Origin: Brevibacillus reuszeri
GTDB lineage: Bacteria; Bacillota; Bacilli; Brevibacillales; Brevibacillaceae
Assembly (NCBI RefSeq): GCF_001187725.1
Contig: NZ_LGIQ01000009.1
Coordinates: 254,180-318,179 of the forward strand
Direction of reading: 5' to 3'
DNA length: 64,000 nt
Shown piece after piece: positions 1-8,262 of this stretch. The notes below the pieces were generated by a model. That model made no database searches. It saw only the letters and a program-made list of their open reading frames with translations, and was not told where the DNA came from. Positions within the stretch are counted from its first letter, which is position 1; every line of letters starts with the position of its first letter. The translations under genes were made by a program, and so were the position numbers.

Positions 1-60
1 TCCAAAAGAAAAGACAATAAGTAACAGCATTTTGAATATGAAAGGAGCCCAAAATTCCAT
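1..60 (-). CDS. Start of a membrane or secreted protein (partial, runs off the window)
   Basis: On the minus strand an ATG at position 60 follows a strong ribosome site (AGGAGG, about 8 bases upstream). The 20 visible codons give a hydrophobic N-terminus (MEFWAPFIFK then MLLLIVFSFG) that would suit a signal peptide or first membrane helix. The rest lies outside the window, so no function can be given. Confidence 0.5.
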   Translation of the reverse strand, partial: MEFWAPFIFKMLLLIVFSFG

Positions 61-150
61 GCTCTCGCCCTCCTGAAACCCCAATTTTTACCAATCATAC
101 AGTTTAGGGGGCATTCGTGAAGCGGTTTAACAATTTGTGTAATTTAGAAA

Positions 151-558
151 TCAGTCTTCAATACCAACAAAAGGGATTTTTCCAGACCAAAAACGATTCA
201 GTGCATCCCACCATCGTAATGAGACTGGATGTAAGTAACAAACAAAAACTTCCGGATCTAATTCAACATGTGAGGAATGATTTTGTAATGATTCAAGAAA
301 TCCAATTGTCGCAGCTTCTCTAACATAACTGTCACCATTGGTATGGAGGTTCTCCACAACCTCGAATATGCCAGGAAACTCATCGAGCATTTTCTTTTGA
401 TAAAGATCCACAACGTGACTAGTGAAATCTCCAATATCGACATAAAGGAGACGCTCTTCACCATCGTCATATGAGTCCCTTACGTATTCTAGCCATCTTT
501 CTTTATAGGAAGGACAGGCAGATAAAAAAAAGTCCATAATTTCTTGTTTTTGGATCAT
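151..558 (-). CDS. Small acidic hypothetical protein, DUF7674-like
   Basis: A 135-residue acidic soluble protein with no signal peptide or membrane segment. GGAG lies about 9 bases before the ATG at 558. The helical pattern and the central run (DIGDFTSHVVDL, then NLHTNGDSYVREAATIGFLE) resemble small DUF7674 proteins, which often sit in accessory DNA; some relatives are suspected immunity-like proteins, but I see nothing here that proves it. No toxin gene is visible in the portion that lies within the window. Function unknown. Confidence 0.6.
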   Translation of the reverse strand: MIQKQEIMDFFLSACPSYKERWLEYVRDSYDDGEERLLYVDIGDFTSHVVDLYQKKMLDEFPGIFEVVENLHTNGDSYVREAATIGFLESLQNHSSHVELDPEVFVCYLHPVSLRWWDALNRFWSGKIPFVGIED

Positions 559-828
559 TCGATTATCACTCCAACAAAGGTATATCGAAATGTTATCACA
601 TTAACAGCTAAAATAGTTATTGAGATAAGACGCCAACATCATCCAAAGTAAAAACCATCCTGATATCGAGTGGTCTGAAGGATTGAGGTGATAGTTTTTA
701 GCTACTTTCTTAATTACTCCAAGAATAAGTTTTGATAGGCACCCGTTGAAAAATAAATTAGCGAAACAAAAGCGCCAAATAACCGTCTAAGTAACTGTGA
801 ATATTTACAATATTTTGGAGGCTGAGTC

Positions 829-1500
829 ATGCGACGTAAATTAAACGTATTTTGGTTTGCGATACTCGCCGTTTTTGTTTGGAGTGGCTTAGGTGTGGAT
901 TCATTGGCAGCAAATCAAATGCCGGTACAAGTACAGCCGACGATTGAACACATGAAAGTATTCAGGGAAAGTGTGGGTACACTCGACTATGAAGAAACCT
1001 GGTTTAACTCCACAACAGGAGACTGGCGATCTGATCTATTTAGCTATAATTCCAAAACACCAGCAAACGGAACATTTTTAAGAAGCATTGTTACAGAAAA
1101 AGGGTATCGTGAATATTTACTTAAAACAGAGAATGGCGGATTTACAGGAGAAACATGGATCAATCGAGAGCCTAATAAACGCCCCTATCAATCCTTATTT
1201 CAAGATGTAGCAAAGGAGTACAAAAAAAGCGAATGGAAATCTGTTGGAACAGTGAATTTCTTTGGGAAACAAGTGAAGAAATTACAGCGATTATCCACTG
1301 ATCCAAAGGGTTACCCATTGAAATATATTGTCTACCTTGATCTTTCTACAGGACTCCCTATGAGAGAAGAATATTATTTCAACAAAGATACTTCTCCATG
1401 GCTAATAAGTACCTATTTTTTTGACAAGGTAATCGATCCAAACGGAACAATTTTTAAAGATGTTTCAGGGGTAACGCTCAGAGAAATCGAGTCACCTTGA
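829..1500 (+). CDS. Secreted protein of unknown function
   Basis: A 223-residue protein with a typical signal peptide: basic start (MRRKLNVFW), hydrophobic core and a likely cleavage after SLAA near residue 28. The mature part is polar and rich in aromatic residues and beta-strand patterns; it slightly resembles outer-surface or sigma-regulator-type lipoproteins that bind hydrophobic ligands, but no lipobox cysteine is present. GGAGG lies 8 bases before the ATG. It stands alone with a strong terminator directly after the stop. I do not recognise the family. Confidence 0.7.
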   Translation: MRRKLNVFWFAILAVFVWSGLGVDSLAANQMPVQVQPTIEHMKVFRESVGTLDYEETWFNSTTGDWRSDLFSYNSKTPANGTFLRSIVTEKGYREYLLKTENGGFTGETWINREPNKRPYQSLFQDVAKEYKKSEWKSVGTVNFFGKQVKKLQRLSTDPKGYPLKYIVYLDLSTGLPMREEYYFNKDTSPWLISTYFFDKVIDPNGTIFKDVSGVTLREIESP

Positions 1501-1515
1501 AACAACGCACAGAGA

Positions 1516-1557
1516 AAAGAAAAGGAAGTGGTGTATAGACGCCACTTCCTTTTCTTT
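1516..1557 (+). terminator. Rho-independent terminator after the secreted protein gene
   Basis: A 16-bp perfect stem (1516-1531 pairs with 1542-1557) with a 10-base loop. The pyrimidine-rich 3' arm ends in a T-rich run. Confidence 0.85.
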
Positions 1558-1893
1558 AATGACCGTCGAAATTAGTGATTGCTGTTTTTAACCCGCCTAC
1601 TGTTGTAGCTGTTACTTGACCACGAAATAATAGGGGCATTATTTTATTGGCTACCATACATATTTTTGTATAATTCGAATCGATCATGCTGCGGTTTAGA
1701 GGTATCGAGTGCATGAAGGTAACTAGACCTTTTTATTTCCTTCTCGAACAACGATACACAGCATGAGATCGTGTATAACGTTAAAGTGCTGAAAGCAGAA
1801 TGTCAAGCACGCCTGAACAACTTTCTGCATACACTTACCAACGAGCAAAGGAACGGGCGGACATAAAATGAATAGAGGGATAACAGCAGCACA

Positions 1894-1930
1894 AAACCCG
1901 CCAGGCAAAAAGATTTGGCGGGTTTCTTAT
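1894..1930 (-). terminator. Terminator for the small phage-like operon
   Basis: Ten-bp arms AAACCCGCCA (1894-1903) and TGGCGGGTTT (1916-1925) lie just past the last minus-strand gene. T-rich flanks occur on both sides, so it may work in both directions. Confidence 0.8.
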
Positions 1931-1940
1931 TGTGTGGATG

Positions 1941-2243
1941 TCATTCAGGCAACTCAACGATCGTATCGTCTAGTGCTTTCTCAAGCCGGCTCTTTAGTGT
2001 CCTTTTCTGATCAAGCGTTTCACCTAATAGCTGGGCTATGGAAGGTGGAATGGGTCTTTCAGCTGGTGCGCTAAGCGTTTCCTGGATCCAGGAAATCTCA
2101 TCGTCGAGTACCTGCAGCCTCGCCAACACATTCCGTACCGTCATTTTCCCATCTGCTTGCTGCAGAGCCTTTTCGCTTTCCCATGAGACGTGCCGGCTGT
2201 TGTTCTTTATGTCATTCCAAAAGCTGATGTCTGATTGTGACAT
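1941..2243 (-). CDS. Hypothetical protein, last gene of a small phage-like operon
   Basis: A 100-residue charged protein with two predicted helices, including a heptad-like segment (VRNVLARLQVLDDEISWI) that could form a coiled coil. It lies 15 bases after the gene encoding a putative DNA-binding protein (2259-2468) and ends just before a terminator. Position and size suggest a prophage or integrative-element remnant. No family was recognised. Confidence 0.55.
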   Translation of the reverse strand: MSQSDISFWNDIKNNSRHVSWESEKALQQADGKMTVRNVLARLQVLDDEISWIQETLSAPAERPIPPSIAQLLGETLDQKRTLKSRLEKALDDTIVELPE

Positions 2244-2258
2244 GATGTAGATTCCTTT

Positions 2259-2468
2259 CTAATCCTCTTTCTTCTTTCTGCCACGAGGTCGCGGCGTATC
2301 TATCCAAGTTTGAATCTGCTCCCGAAGCCAGATGGGACCACTCGCAAGTACCTTTACAGGCTCCGGGAATTGTCCACGTTCAAGGTAAGTCTTAACATAT
2401 TGCTTCGATTTTCCAACCATATCGCTAACCTCTGCTAGCCCCATGATGTCGTCCAATTCTACTTGCAT
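2259..2468 (-). CDS. AlpA/excisionase-like small DNA-binding protein
   Basis: A 69-residue protein. Residues 8-45 (LAEVSDMVGKSKQYVKTYLE, then FPEPVKVL) match the pattern of MerR-type helix-turn-helix proteins of the AlpA/excisionase group: 'helix-turn-helix, x(n), G-F/Q-FP-P', followed by a W-L-R motif (PIWLREQIQTWI). The C-terminus is a basic tail (RPRGRKKKED). Such proteins regulate excision or phage genes. The ATG abuts the stop codon of the upstream gene, which indicates translational coupling. Confidence 0.65.
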   Translation of the reverse strand: MQVELDDIMGLAEVSDMVGKSKQYVKTYLERGQFPEPVKVLASGPIWLREQIQTWIDTPRPRGRKKKED

Positions 2469-2684
2469 TTAATTCCTTCTTCCATTCAATGCCGTTACTA
2501 AAAGGTATCCAACCGATATAACCAGGATGAGCTGCTGCCACCATGAAGCTGATGGGGAGTATGTCACGGCCAGTGCGAGAGCTAAGGAGCCACGGGTGGA
2601 GAGTAAATTGGAAGCGTCTAATTTTCTTCTTCTCATGGTATACTTGGGATAAAGGGAGGGGGAGTTCTTCCCTCTTTGGATCAT
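2469..2684 (-). CDS. Small membrane protein of phage-like operon
   Basis: A 71-residue protein with a basic N-terminal half and one clear hydrophobic segment near the C-terminus (WWQQLILVISVGYLLVTAL), predicted to span the membrane. Its ATG overlaps the stop of the 41-residue gene upstream (ATGA), and its own stop abuts the start of the excisionase-like gene. Function unknown. Confidence 0.5.
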   Translation of the reverse strand: MIQRGKNSPSLYPKYTMRRRKLDASNLLSTRGSLALALAVTYSPSASWWQQLILVISVGYLLVTALNGRRN

Positions 2685-2806
2685 CTGCGACGTTTACCTT
2701 TCTGGGGGCGTCGCTTTTGTTTTGGCTTCGTTCTGTCTCTCGGTAGTATCTGGCCTTTTATAACCGTGTATAGGAAAGTATCAGTGGAAGCCATTCTTTT
2801 ATCCAT
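2681..2806 (-). CDS. Tiny basic protein, first gene of phage-like operon
   Basis: A 41-codon reading frame (starts MDKRMASTDT, ends GKRRR). Its start at 2806 has a good GGAGGTGA site about 11 bases upstream, and it ends in an ATGA overlap with the next gene. The C-terminal half is very rich in lysine, arginine, proline and glutamine, so the protein probably binds nucleic acid. A TATAAT-like -10 box lies just upstream. I judge it real because of the ribosome site and the coupling. Confidence 0.5.
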   Translation of the reverse strand: MDKRMASTDTFLYTVIKGQILPRDRTKPKQKRRPQKGKRRR

Positions 2807-2828
2807 CCCAAGCTTGTCACCTCCATAT

Positions 2829-2865
2829 GACTAAATTATACCATTTTGTGTTACTTAGTACTACA
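2829..2865 (-). promoter_or_regulatory. Probable sigma-A promoter with a palindromic element
   Basis: On the minus strand a perfect TATAAT lies at 2840-2835, about 30 bases before the 41-codon gene. No good -35 hexamer is present. The stretch just upstream (GTAGTACTAAGTAAC on the minus strand) is partly symmetric and could be a repressor site that replaces a -35 box. Confidence 0.45.
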
Positions 2866-3109
2866 TTTTTATAGTTTATACATGGTTTACTCATATACAG
2901 CTAGACATTATGTCGAAGTGGCTTTGTTAACAGGGGAGGATAGCGATTTTCTATACGTTCAGCCGCTTATTAAAGTCCGCGTCAAATTCCGCAACTTGAC
3001 TAAAAGTGGCATGTTACGGTCACCCGTTTTTGTCGAATCTATTTTGTCCGCTTAGCATTAGTTAAGCAACATGTTCAAGAGTTATGATGATTGTAAGAGG
3101 TGATCCTGT

Positions 3110-3420
3110 AGATACGGTAGATTTACAATCGTAATTGATGCTGACGCATTACTAAATCGCTTTGATATTGAGGATTTCCCGTTCGATTGGCGAGAGGGTT
3201 AGAACTTTGCTCCAGGACAGAAAATTCCAGCAATCATTGAGGACAAAGGAGAAAGGCGGTAGTCCAGCTGAAATGCGGTATAGTTCCTTACTAGCCCAAA
3301 AATTAATAAGTAGGGTAAGAGATGATCAACGCAAAATGGAGACCTTACCAGAGAAACCCGCCTTAAAAGTCTATTTGCCTGAAAGCGTTGCATTATTCCT
3401 GCGGATGGCTATTACGAGTG
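3110..3420 (+). pseudogene. Remnants of an unrecognised gene in several frames
   Basis: A protein-like stretch (FTIVIDADALLNRFDIED, from about 3122) runs into a stop at 3199. It continues in the same frame (NFAPGQKIPAIIEDKGE) to another stop, and plausible coding sequence then resumes in a different frame (PEKPALKVYLPESVALFL). The pattern suggests a decayed gene of about 100 residues or more. The family is not recognised. Confidence 0.35.
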
Positions 3421-3507
3421 GAAGGAGATGGAAATTAAAAGCAGCCAATGAGGGTCATTTTGAAGACAGGAGAACCTTTTGCAATGGCTGGCTTCTACAT
3501 ATGTCGG

Positions 3508-3535
3508 ACAAGGCGTGTCAAAAGACACGCCTTGT
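3508..3535. repeat. Perfect 12-bp inverted repeat with AAAA loop
   Basis: ACAAGGCGTGTC, AAAA, GACACGCCTTGT. It is GC-rich and very stable, but no T-run follows, so termination is doubtful. It lies after the decayed gene at 3110-3420 and may be its former terminator. Confidence 0.7.
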
Positions 3536-3603
3536 CTGAAGACGATTCATCTCATGATTAAAATCACGAGTGTTCTCTGCTGATTCAAAAATGAATATCG
3601 TAT

Positions 3604-3650
3604 AACACGCTATTCTTTCGTTAGGCAATCTACCGAAAGAATAGCGTGTT
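3604..3650. terminator. Orphan 17-bp perfect hairpin, terminator-like
   Basis: Arms 3604-3620 (AACACGCTATTCTTTCG) and 3634-3650 are perfect reverse complements around a 13-base loop, followed by a T-rich tract (TTCGTTTT). No intact gene precedes it on the plus strand, so it probably outlived the gene it served. Confidence 0.65.
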
Positions 3651-3760
3651 TTCGTTTTGAGGAGTAACTGATCTCCTTCACTTGATGAGCATGTGGCTGT
3701 ACCCTAGAGTGTAAAAACTCTTCCTTTGTGAACAATGAGGAGCCTCCTTTCCTCGCAGGT

Positions 3761-3790
3761 GATAAATGTTGATAAATGTTGATAAATGTC
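3761..3790 (+). repeat. Three tandem copies of a 10-bp unit
   Basis: GATAAATGTT occurs twice and is followed by GATAAATGTC, head to tail. This is a short direct-repeat array in non-coding DNA, with no obvious function. Confidence 0.85.
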
Positions 3791-4112
3791 CAAGCGATAT
3801 GGCTCATACTGCAGAAGGAAAAACCGGATGATTGTGTGATAGCACTAGGGAGATTGGTAACGGTTGAAGGTATGTCTACGTGCGAAAATAGGAAAGACAA
3901 ACCTATTGCAAGAATCGAACAACCTTTCAATTTTAACAGGTTGACCTATTAATGACCTCCAGAAAAAGTGTGTCGCCTGTTTTCTTTTGTTATTAGTAAG
4001 AAAATTCATTATTATTAGAAAAATAATTCCAATTGGCATGGCGCTTGCTTGTATAAAAGAGTAAAACATTCCAATATTCGCAAATAAAAGGAGACTTCTT
4101 ACGAATCCCGTA

Positions 4113-4424
4113 GCTGACATATACTCTCACATCTCGGCCACCACCCCGAAATGGTTGGGGGAAATAACCGTTATTGGACAGATCTGATGATGGCTTTTGG
4201 TGGCAGGATCATCGGGAAAGCCGGTGTTGAATCTGCATACGGCTTGGGTGGTAGAGATACGGATCTAGGCATCGCCGTAAAGATCGAAGACAGAGGAGCA
4301 CGAGCATGAAGTGCTTCACCAGCTAGGAATCGGCGGACCATTGAACAATCTTGCGGAATACACCAATCGGGCGATCACGATCATGAGCGGCACAGTTGTT
4401 GGCTGCATTCACGCTTCAGCCTGA
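4113..4424 (+). pseudogene. C-terminal remnant of an L-asparaginase II gene
   Basis: From about 4128 one frame reads HPEMVGG, WTDLMMAFGGRIIGKAG, then YGLGGRDTDLGIAVKIED. These are conserved C-terminal blocks of the L-asparaginase II family (PF06089), whose members hydrolyse asparagine to aspartate and ammonia. A frameshift near 4300 moves the reading to another frame (VLHQLGIGGPLNNLAEYTNR), which ends at 4424. The N-terminal two-thirds are missing, so the gene is not functional. The neighbouring OppA-type gene may once have shared a peptide or amino-acid use role; that link is inference. Confidence 0.75.
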
Positions 4425-4514
4425 GAACCATTCCTTGCGTGTATAAATGGCATCTCATCCTGGGGCCATTTATCTATAACCATTTCTTCACCCAAAAAAG
4501 GGGGTCAATCATTC

Positions 4515-6185
4515 ATGAAGTTGCAAAAAGGATGGAAGCTGCTCAGCTCGGCAGCCCTGGCAGTAGTTCTTGCTTTGACAGGTTGTAGCCAAACGGCAGC
4601 TCCGACACAACCAGGCACAGAGGCTACTACGGGACAGACGCCGCAAGATGACGGTGGACAAGCTGACATGACCGCGATGCTAAGACTCAATTTGAAGACG
4701 GAACCACCTTCTCTCGATCCACCAAAAGGATTTGACACCACATCCAATGAAGTGTTGAATGCCACCATGGAAGGATTGGCACGTCTGGACAAGGATCACA
4801 AGCCACAACCGGCGATGGCAGAAAAGTGGACCGTGAGCGAGGATGGCAAAACCTACACGTTCACTCTGCGTGACAGCAAATGGTCCAATGGAGATCCAGT
4901 TACTGCACAGGATTTTGAATTCGCTTTCAAGCGCATTCTCGATCCGAACAATGCATTCCCATCCGCTTTCCTCGCATACTACATTGCGGGCGCAGAAGAG
5001 TACAACACTGGAAAAGGGAACGCAGACGCTGTTTTGGTGAAAGCTTTTGATGACAAGACATTGGAAGTGAAACTCAATGCACCGGCAGGCTTCTTCACGC
5101 ACATCCTCACCCAGCCGACTTTCTTCCCAGTAAATAAGAAGGTCGTCGAGAGCAATTCGAAATGGGCTGAAAATGCTTCGAGTATTGTAACTAACGGTCC
5201 ATTCAAGATGGAAGATTGGGTACATGACCAGTCTATCAAAATCGTTAAGAACGATGGCTATTGGGACAAGGATTCTGTGAAGTTAGCCGGAATTAACTGG
5301 TTCATGGTCAATGATGAAAATACCCAGTACCAAATGTATAAAACAGGTCAGCTAGATAAGGTGTCAAGCGTCCCGAATGACATGAAAAAGCAGTTGATTG
5401 ACTCCGGAGAAGCCAAAGTCGATTCAGACGCATCGATCTATTACTATCGTATGAACACAAAGATGCCTCCATTTAACAACGTGAACATCCGCAAGGCTTT
5501 TGCGCTCGCCATCGATCGCCAATCGTTGATCGACAACGTTGTACAAGGCAAACAGACTCGGGCATTGGCCCACGTACCTTACGGTTTCCCTGAGCCGGCA
5601 GGCGGAGATTTCCGCGAAAAGGGCGGGGATTACCTAAAGGACAACGACATCGAACAAGCAAAAGAACTATTGAAAAAAGGCATGGAAGAGGAAGGCTGGA
5701 CTACTCTCCCACTGGTAACAATGACCTACAATACGAGTGATGGACACAAGGCAATCGCACAGGTACTGCAAGAAATGTACAAGAAAAACCTCGGTATAGA
5801 AATAAAACTAGAAAGCAAGGAATGGAAAGTGTTCCTGTCTGACCAGCGTGCTCGTAATTTGCAGTTCTCCCGATCTACCATTCCGGCAGACTATGGCGAC
5901 CCGATCAACTACCTGGAGCTGTACGTAACCGATCACCCAGGAAACAGGATCAACTACAGCAATAAAGAGTACGACGCACTTGTAGAAAAAATCCGCAACA
6001 CAGCCGATGAGACGGAACGTTTCAAATTGATGCATGACGCGGAGAAAATTTTCATGGATGACATGCCGCTCGTGCCGATCTATTTCGCTACAAAAATATT
6101 CATGGATCAACCAAATGTAAACGGCATCGTTCGCCACCCTGTAGGAACAACAGACTACAAGTGGGCGGAGGTCAGAAAAAAATAG
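4515..6185 (+). CDS. Oligopeptide ABC transporter substrate-binding lipoprotein, OppA/DppE type
   Basis: A 556-residue protein of the SBP_bac_5 family. The N-terminus has a lipoprotein signal ending in the lipobox LTGC (Cys24), followed by a T/Q/P-rich linker. Landmarks are LKTEPPSLDP at the start of the domain, the EGLARLDKDHKPQPAMAEKW block, and the late segment YNTSDGHKAIAQVLQEM. It would be anchored to the outer face of the membrane and bind peptides for import. AAAAAGGGGG precedes the ATG by about 8 bases. No permease or ATPase genes follow: a hairpin terminator comes next, so this is an orphan receptor serving transporters encoded elsewhere. Confidence 0.93.
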   Translation: MKLQKGWKLLSSAALAVVLALTGCSQTAAPTQPGTEATTGQTPQDDGGQADMTAMLRLNLKTEPPSLDPPKGFDTTSNEVLNATMEGLARLDKDHKPQPAMAEKWTVSEDGKTYTFTLRDSKWSNGDPVTAQDFEFAFKRILDPNNAFPSAFLAYYIAGAEEYNTGKGNADAVLVKAFDDKTLEVKLNAPAGFFTHILTQPTFFPVNKKVVESNSKWAENASSIVTNGPFKMEDWVHDQSIKIVKNDGYWDKDSVKLAGINWFMVNDENTQYQMYKTGQLDKVSSVPNDMKKQLIDSGEAKVDSDASIYYYRMNTKMPPFNNVNIRKAFALAIDRQSLIDNVVQGKQTRALAHVPYGFPEPAGGDFREKGGDYLKDNDIEQAKELLKKGMEEEGWTTLPLVTMTYNTSDGHKAIAQVLQEMYKKNLGIEIKLESKEWKVFLSDQRARNLQFSRSTIPADYGDPINYLELYVTDHPGNRINYSNKEYDALVEKIRNTADETERFKLMHDAEKIFMDDMPLVPIYFATKIFMDQPNVNGIVRHPVGTTDYKWAEVRKK

Positions 6186-6194
6186 TAAGATCAA

Positions 6195-6238
6195 TGAAGA
6201 CAAGGTTTGTGTTAAAAGGAAGCTCTTGTCTTCATTTT
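6195..6238 (+). terminator. Terminator after the peptide-binding protein gene
   Basis: Arms TGAAGACAAG (6195-6204) and CTTGTCTTCA (6225-6234) are perfect reverse complements, followed by TTTT. Confidence 0.8.
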
Positions 6239-6355
6239 ACATCCAGGAGCGAGATGAAAAAAACAAGTAGCCTTTGTTGCGAAAATGGACCGTTAGTGCC
6301 ATGAGTTAAGCATCTCTGAGGATAATCACATCGAAGTGATCCGGGTCGAACTGAG

Positions 6356-6424
6356 TCACGAGTAGAGATTCTGCTTCTCGATTTCCTCTTTGAGCTTCCG
6401 CAAGGAGGAAAAAATCTTATTCAT
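6356..6424 (-). CDS. Possible 22-residue ORF with strong ribosome site
   Basis: On the minus strand ATG at 6424 follows AGGGGAGG with 8-base spacing and encodes MNKIFSSLRKLKEEIEKQNL and two more residues. A coding-like continuation in another frame (SLLVTQFDPDHF, then VIILRDA) ends near 6309, so this could be a short protein broken by a frameshift. The pattern of a helix followed by a D-P-x-V-I-like motif vaguely recalls Spo0E-type phosphatases. That comparison is weak. Confidence 0.3.
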   Translation of the reverse strand: MNKIFSSLRKLKEEIEKQNLYS

Positions 6425-6513
6425 AATGGTTGCCTCCCCTAATTGATGTGCTATCGGGAGATACGTTCCCCTCGACTGCCCACAAGTTACTGAACTGGAT
6501 CGGCTACACTTAG

Positions 6514-6867
6514 TTGGACAGAATTAAGTTTAAAGAGAAATTGATGTCTAGAAGAATCCAAAATGCGAATGCAGTACTCGATAAAAATCATAAAGAAGAT
6601 TATCTAGAAATGTTCGATAGAAAATATAATTTATCATCGAACGATATAATACGCTTTAATTTCTTTAAATTTATAGAGATATTAGTTAGAAAAGCAATAT
6701 TTGATCAGGAATTATTCATGAAAGAAATAAAAGAGGTAGTAAATAGTAACAATTCAACGAAATTGCCTATCCCCATTTCTTTCTTACAGACGTGGTATGG
6801 GGACCTATCAGATGAAGATTTTATAGAACAGTCGATGCAGAGGGCTAGGGGATACTCGCGCGTTTGA
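6514..6867 (+). CDS. AT-rich hypothetical protein
   Basis: A 117-residue frame with clearly lower GC than its neighbours and many Asn, Ile and Lys residues. The first codon is TTG without a good ribosome site; an ATG at 6544 (MSRRIQNANA) is an alternative start. The protein looks helical and soluble. The base composition suggests recent horizontal transfer. No family was recognised, and it could be a gene fragment. Confidence 0.45.
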   Translation: MDRIKFKEKLMSRRIQNANAVLDKNHKEDYLEMFDRKYNLSSNDIIRFNFFKFIEILVRKAIFDQELFMKEIKEVVNSNNSTKLPIPISFLQTWYGDLSDEDFIEQSMQRARGYSRV

Positions 6868-6961
6868 TTTCGAATATTGGAAAAGGGTAGTTGCTTTCGA
6901 TCAAAATGTCAGCAGCATCGATATCTACATACCACTCTAGGAATTGGAAAGTACGTGATGT

Positions 6962-7000
6962 AGCCCGTTTTCGCTTGCGTATAGCGAGACGGGCTTTTTC
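6962..7000 (+). terminator. Terminator before the GH18 gene
   Basis: Arms AGCCCGTTTTCGCT (6962-6975) and AGCGAGACGGGCT (6983-6995) pair with one bulge and are followed by a T-run. Confidence 0.75.
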
Positions 7001-7075
7001 TTTGCCATGTTTGACCACAAAAGCCTGCAATCATCCCTCGTGATCTTGGATAAACTAACAACGACAAATCATCTC

Positions 7076-8158
7076 ATGAAAGGAACCAAGGCATTGAGGA
7101 CATATCGCTTCGTGATTTTGATTCTTCTCCTTCTTTTTCTGAGCTCGTGCCATACATACAAGCAGTCTGAGCAGAATCAACAAGGCAATCCAAAATCGTA
7201 CCAGATTGATGGAGCCGGGAAAGCTGTACCAGAGCGTATTGTGATGGGCTGGAATGCTTTTGGGACAACGGATACGTATATCGAACAAAATCATGTCTCT
7301 CCCAATTTAAATGTGGTTTCACCACGCTGGCTATCTCTGGATTCAGAGCATCTCATCACGGGTGAAGTAGACCCCGCCTATGTCGAATGGGCGCATCAAT
7401 CGGGTAAACAGGTTTGGGCATTTTTGGGGAATCAGTTTGACCCAGAGTTGACTGATAAACTGCTCAGCGATAAGAACAATCATGTGAAAATGGCAGAAAA
7501 GCTGGAAAAAGTATTTGTAGAGCATAAAATTGACGGGATCAATGTCGACTTTGAAAATATCAAAATGGAGAATAAGGACGACTTCGTATCATTCGTTCGG
7601 CAGTTGAAGAAGTCATTTTCGCCACATGGCATCATCGTGTCAGTCGATATCACCCGTGAAAATCCGGACCCGTACTGGTCAGGGAGCTATGATCGTGCGG
7701 AGCTTGGAAAAATCGCAGATTACATCATCATGATGGGGTATGACGAGGATTTGGGAGCTGGTGAAAAAATTGGCTCTGTCGCTTCGTTGCCTTGGGTAGA
7801 GGAAGGGATCCAGCGTTTGATCAAAGATGTGCCACCCTCAAAGGTAATATTGGCAGTTCCTTTTTATATGAGAGAGTGGGTCACGAATTTAAAAACCAAA
7901 AAAGAAACGCGATATGATCGAAACATGCTCGAGGTAGACGAAATCATAAAAGACAAGGGCTTGAAAAAGAAATGGGACAAGAATGTCAAACAAAATTATG
8001 TGGAGTTTGTAGAAAACGATGAAAAGCATCAAATTTGGCTGGAAGACAAAGAATCCTTGCAGCAAAGAGTAGAGCTTGTGAACAAGTACGATTTAAAAGG
8101 AACCGCAGCCTGGTTCATCGGGCAAGAAACACCGGAGATTTGGCCTGTTTTTCATTGA
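7076..8158 (+). CDS. Glycoside hydrolase family 18-like lipoprotein
   Basis: A 360-residue protein. A basic, then hydrophobic N-terminus ends in the lipobox LSSC (Cys25), so the protein is probably tethered outside the membrane. Residues 153-160 read DGINVDFE, the DxxxDxE catalytic signature of GH18 enzymes, with Glu160 as the expected acid/base. The downstream YIIMMGYDED block is the usual beta-6 strand. This subgroup resembles the catalytic domain of spore-peptidoglycan glucosaminidases of the YaaH/SleL type but lacks LysM repeats. I prefer the ATG at 7076 because it starts the signal peptide; no strong ribosome site is visible. Confidence 0.85.
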   Translation: MKGTKALRTYRFVILILLLLFLSSCHTYKQSEQNQQGNPKSYQIDGAGKAVPERIVMGWNAFGTTDTYIEQNHVSPNLNVVSPRWLSLDSEHLITGEVDPAYVEWAHQSGKQVWAFLGNQFDPELTDKLLSDKNNHVKMAEKLEKVFVEHKIDGINVDFENIKMENKDDFVSFVRQLKKSFSPHGIIVSVDITRENPDPYWSGSYDRAELGKIADYIIMMGYDEDLGAGEKIGSVASLPWVEEGIQRLIKDVPPSKVILAVPFYMREWVTNLKTKKETRYDRNMLEVDEIIKDKGLKKKWDKNVKQNYVEFVENDEKHQIWLEDKESLQQRVELVNKYDLKGTAAWFIGQETPEIWPVFH

Positions 8159-8262
8159 ACACTAACTTTTAGGTAAGTAGCTGAAATAAAAGTGCATACT
8201 TACTCATTTGCAGCGGGTGCTTTATGCTCTAGGAGTAAATCGTATTTGAGGAGGTCAACACG

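Larger units (their letters stand above)
3541..4112. other. Intergenic stretch without a convincing gene
   Basis: Apart from one strong hairpin and a short tandem repeat (both listed separately), I see no reading frame with a ribosome site or recognisable protein pattern here. The region looks like debris between decayed genes. Confidence 0.5.

Noticed and set aside
1723..1908. Minus-strand frame of 61 codons (MPGGFCAAVIPLF)
   Set aside because: It runs through the operon terminator and has no start signal.
2846..3055. Open frame of 69 codons on the plus strand
   Set aside because: No ribosome site, no protein-like pattern, and it lies in decayed DNA.
3610..3930. Minus-strand frame of 106 codons
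   Set aside because: It covers the orphan hairpin and the triple repeat and has random-looking composition and no ribosome site.
4515..6185. A full peptide ABC transporter operon
   Set aside because: Only the binding protein is present; a terminator follows and no permease or ATPase is nearby.
6845..7030. Minus-strand frame of 61 codons with a protein-like end (FQFLEWYVDIDAADILIESN)
   Set aside because: It crosses a terminator and has no start signal. It could be a gene scrap but cannot be supported as a gene.
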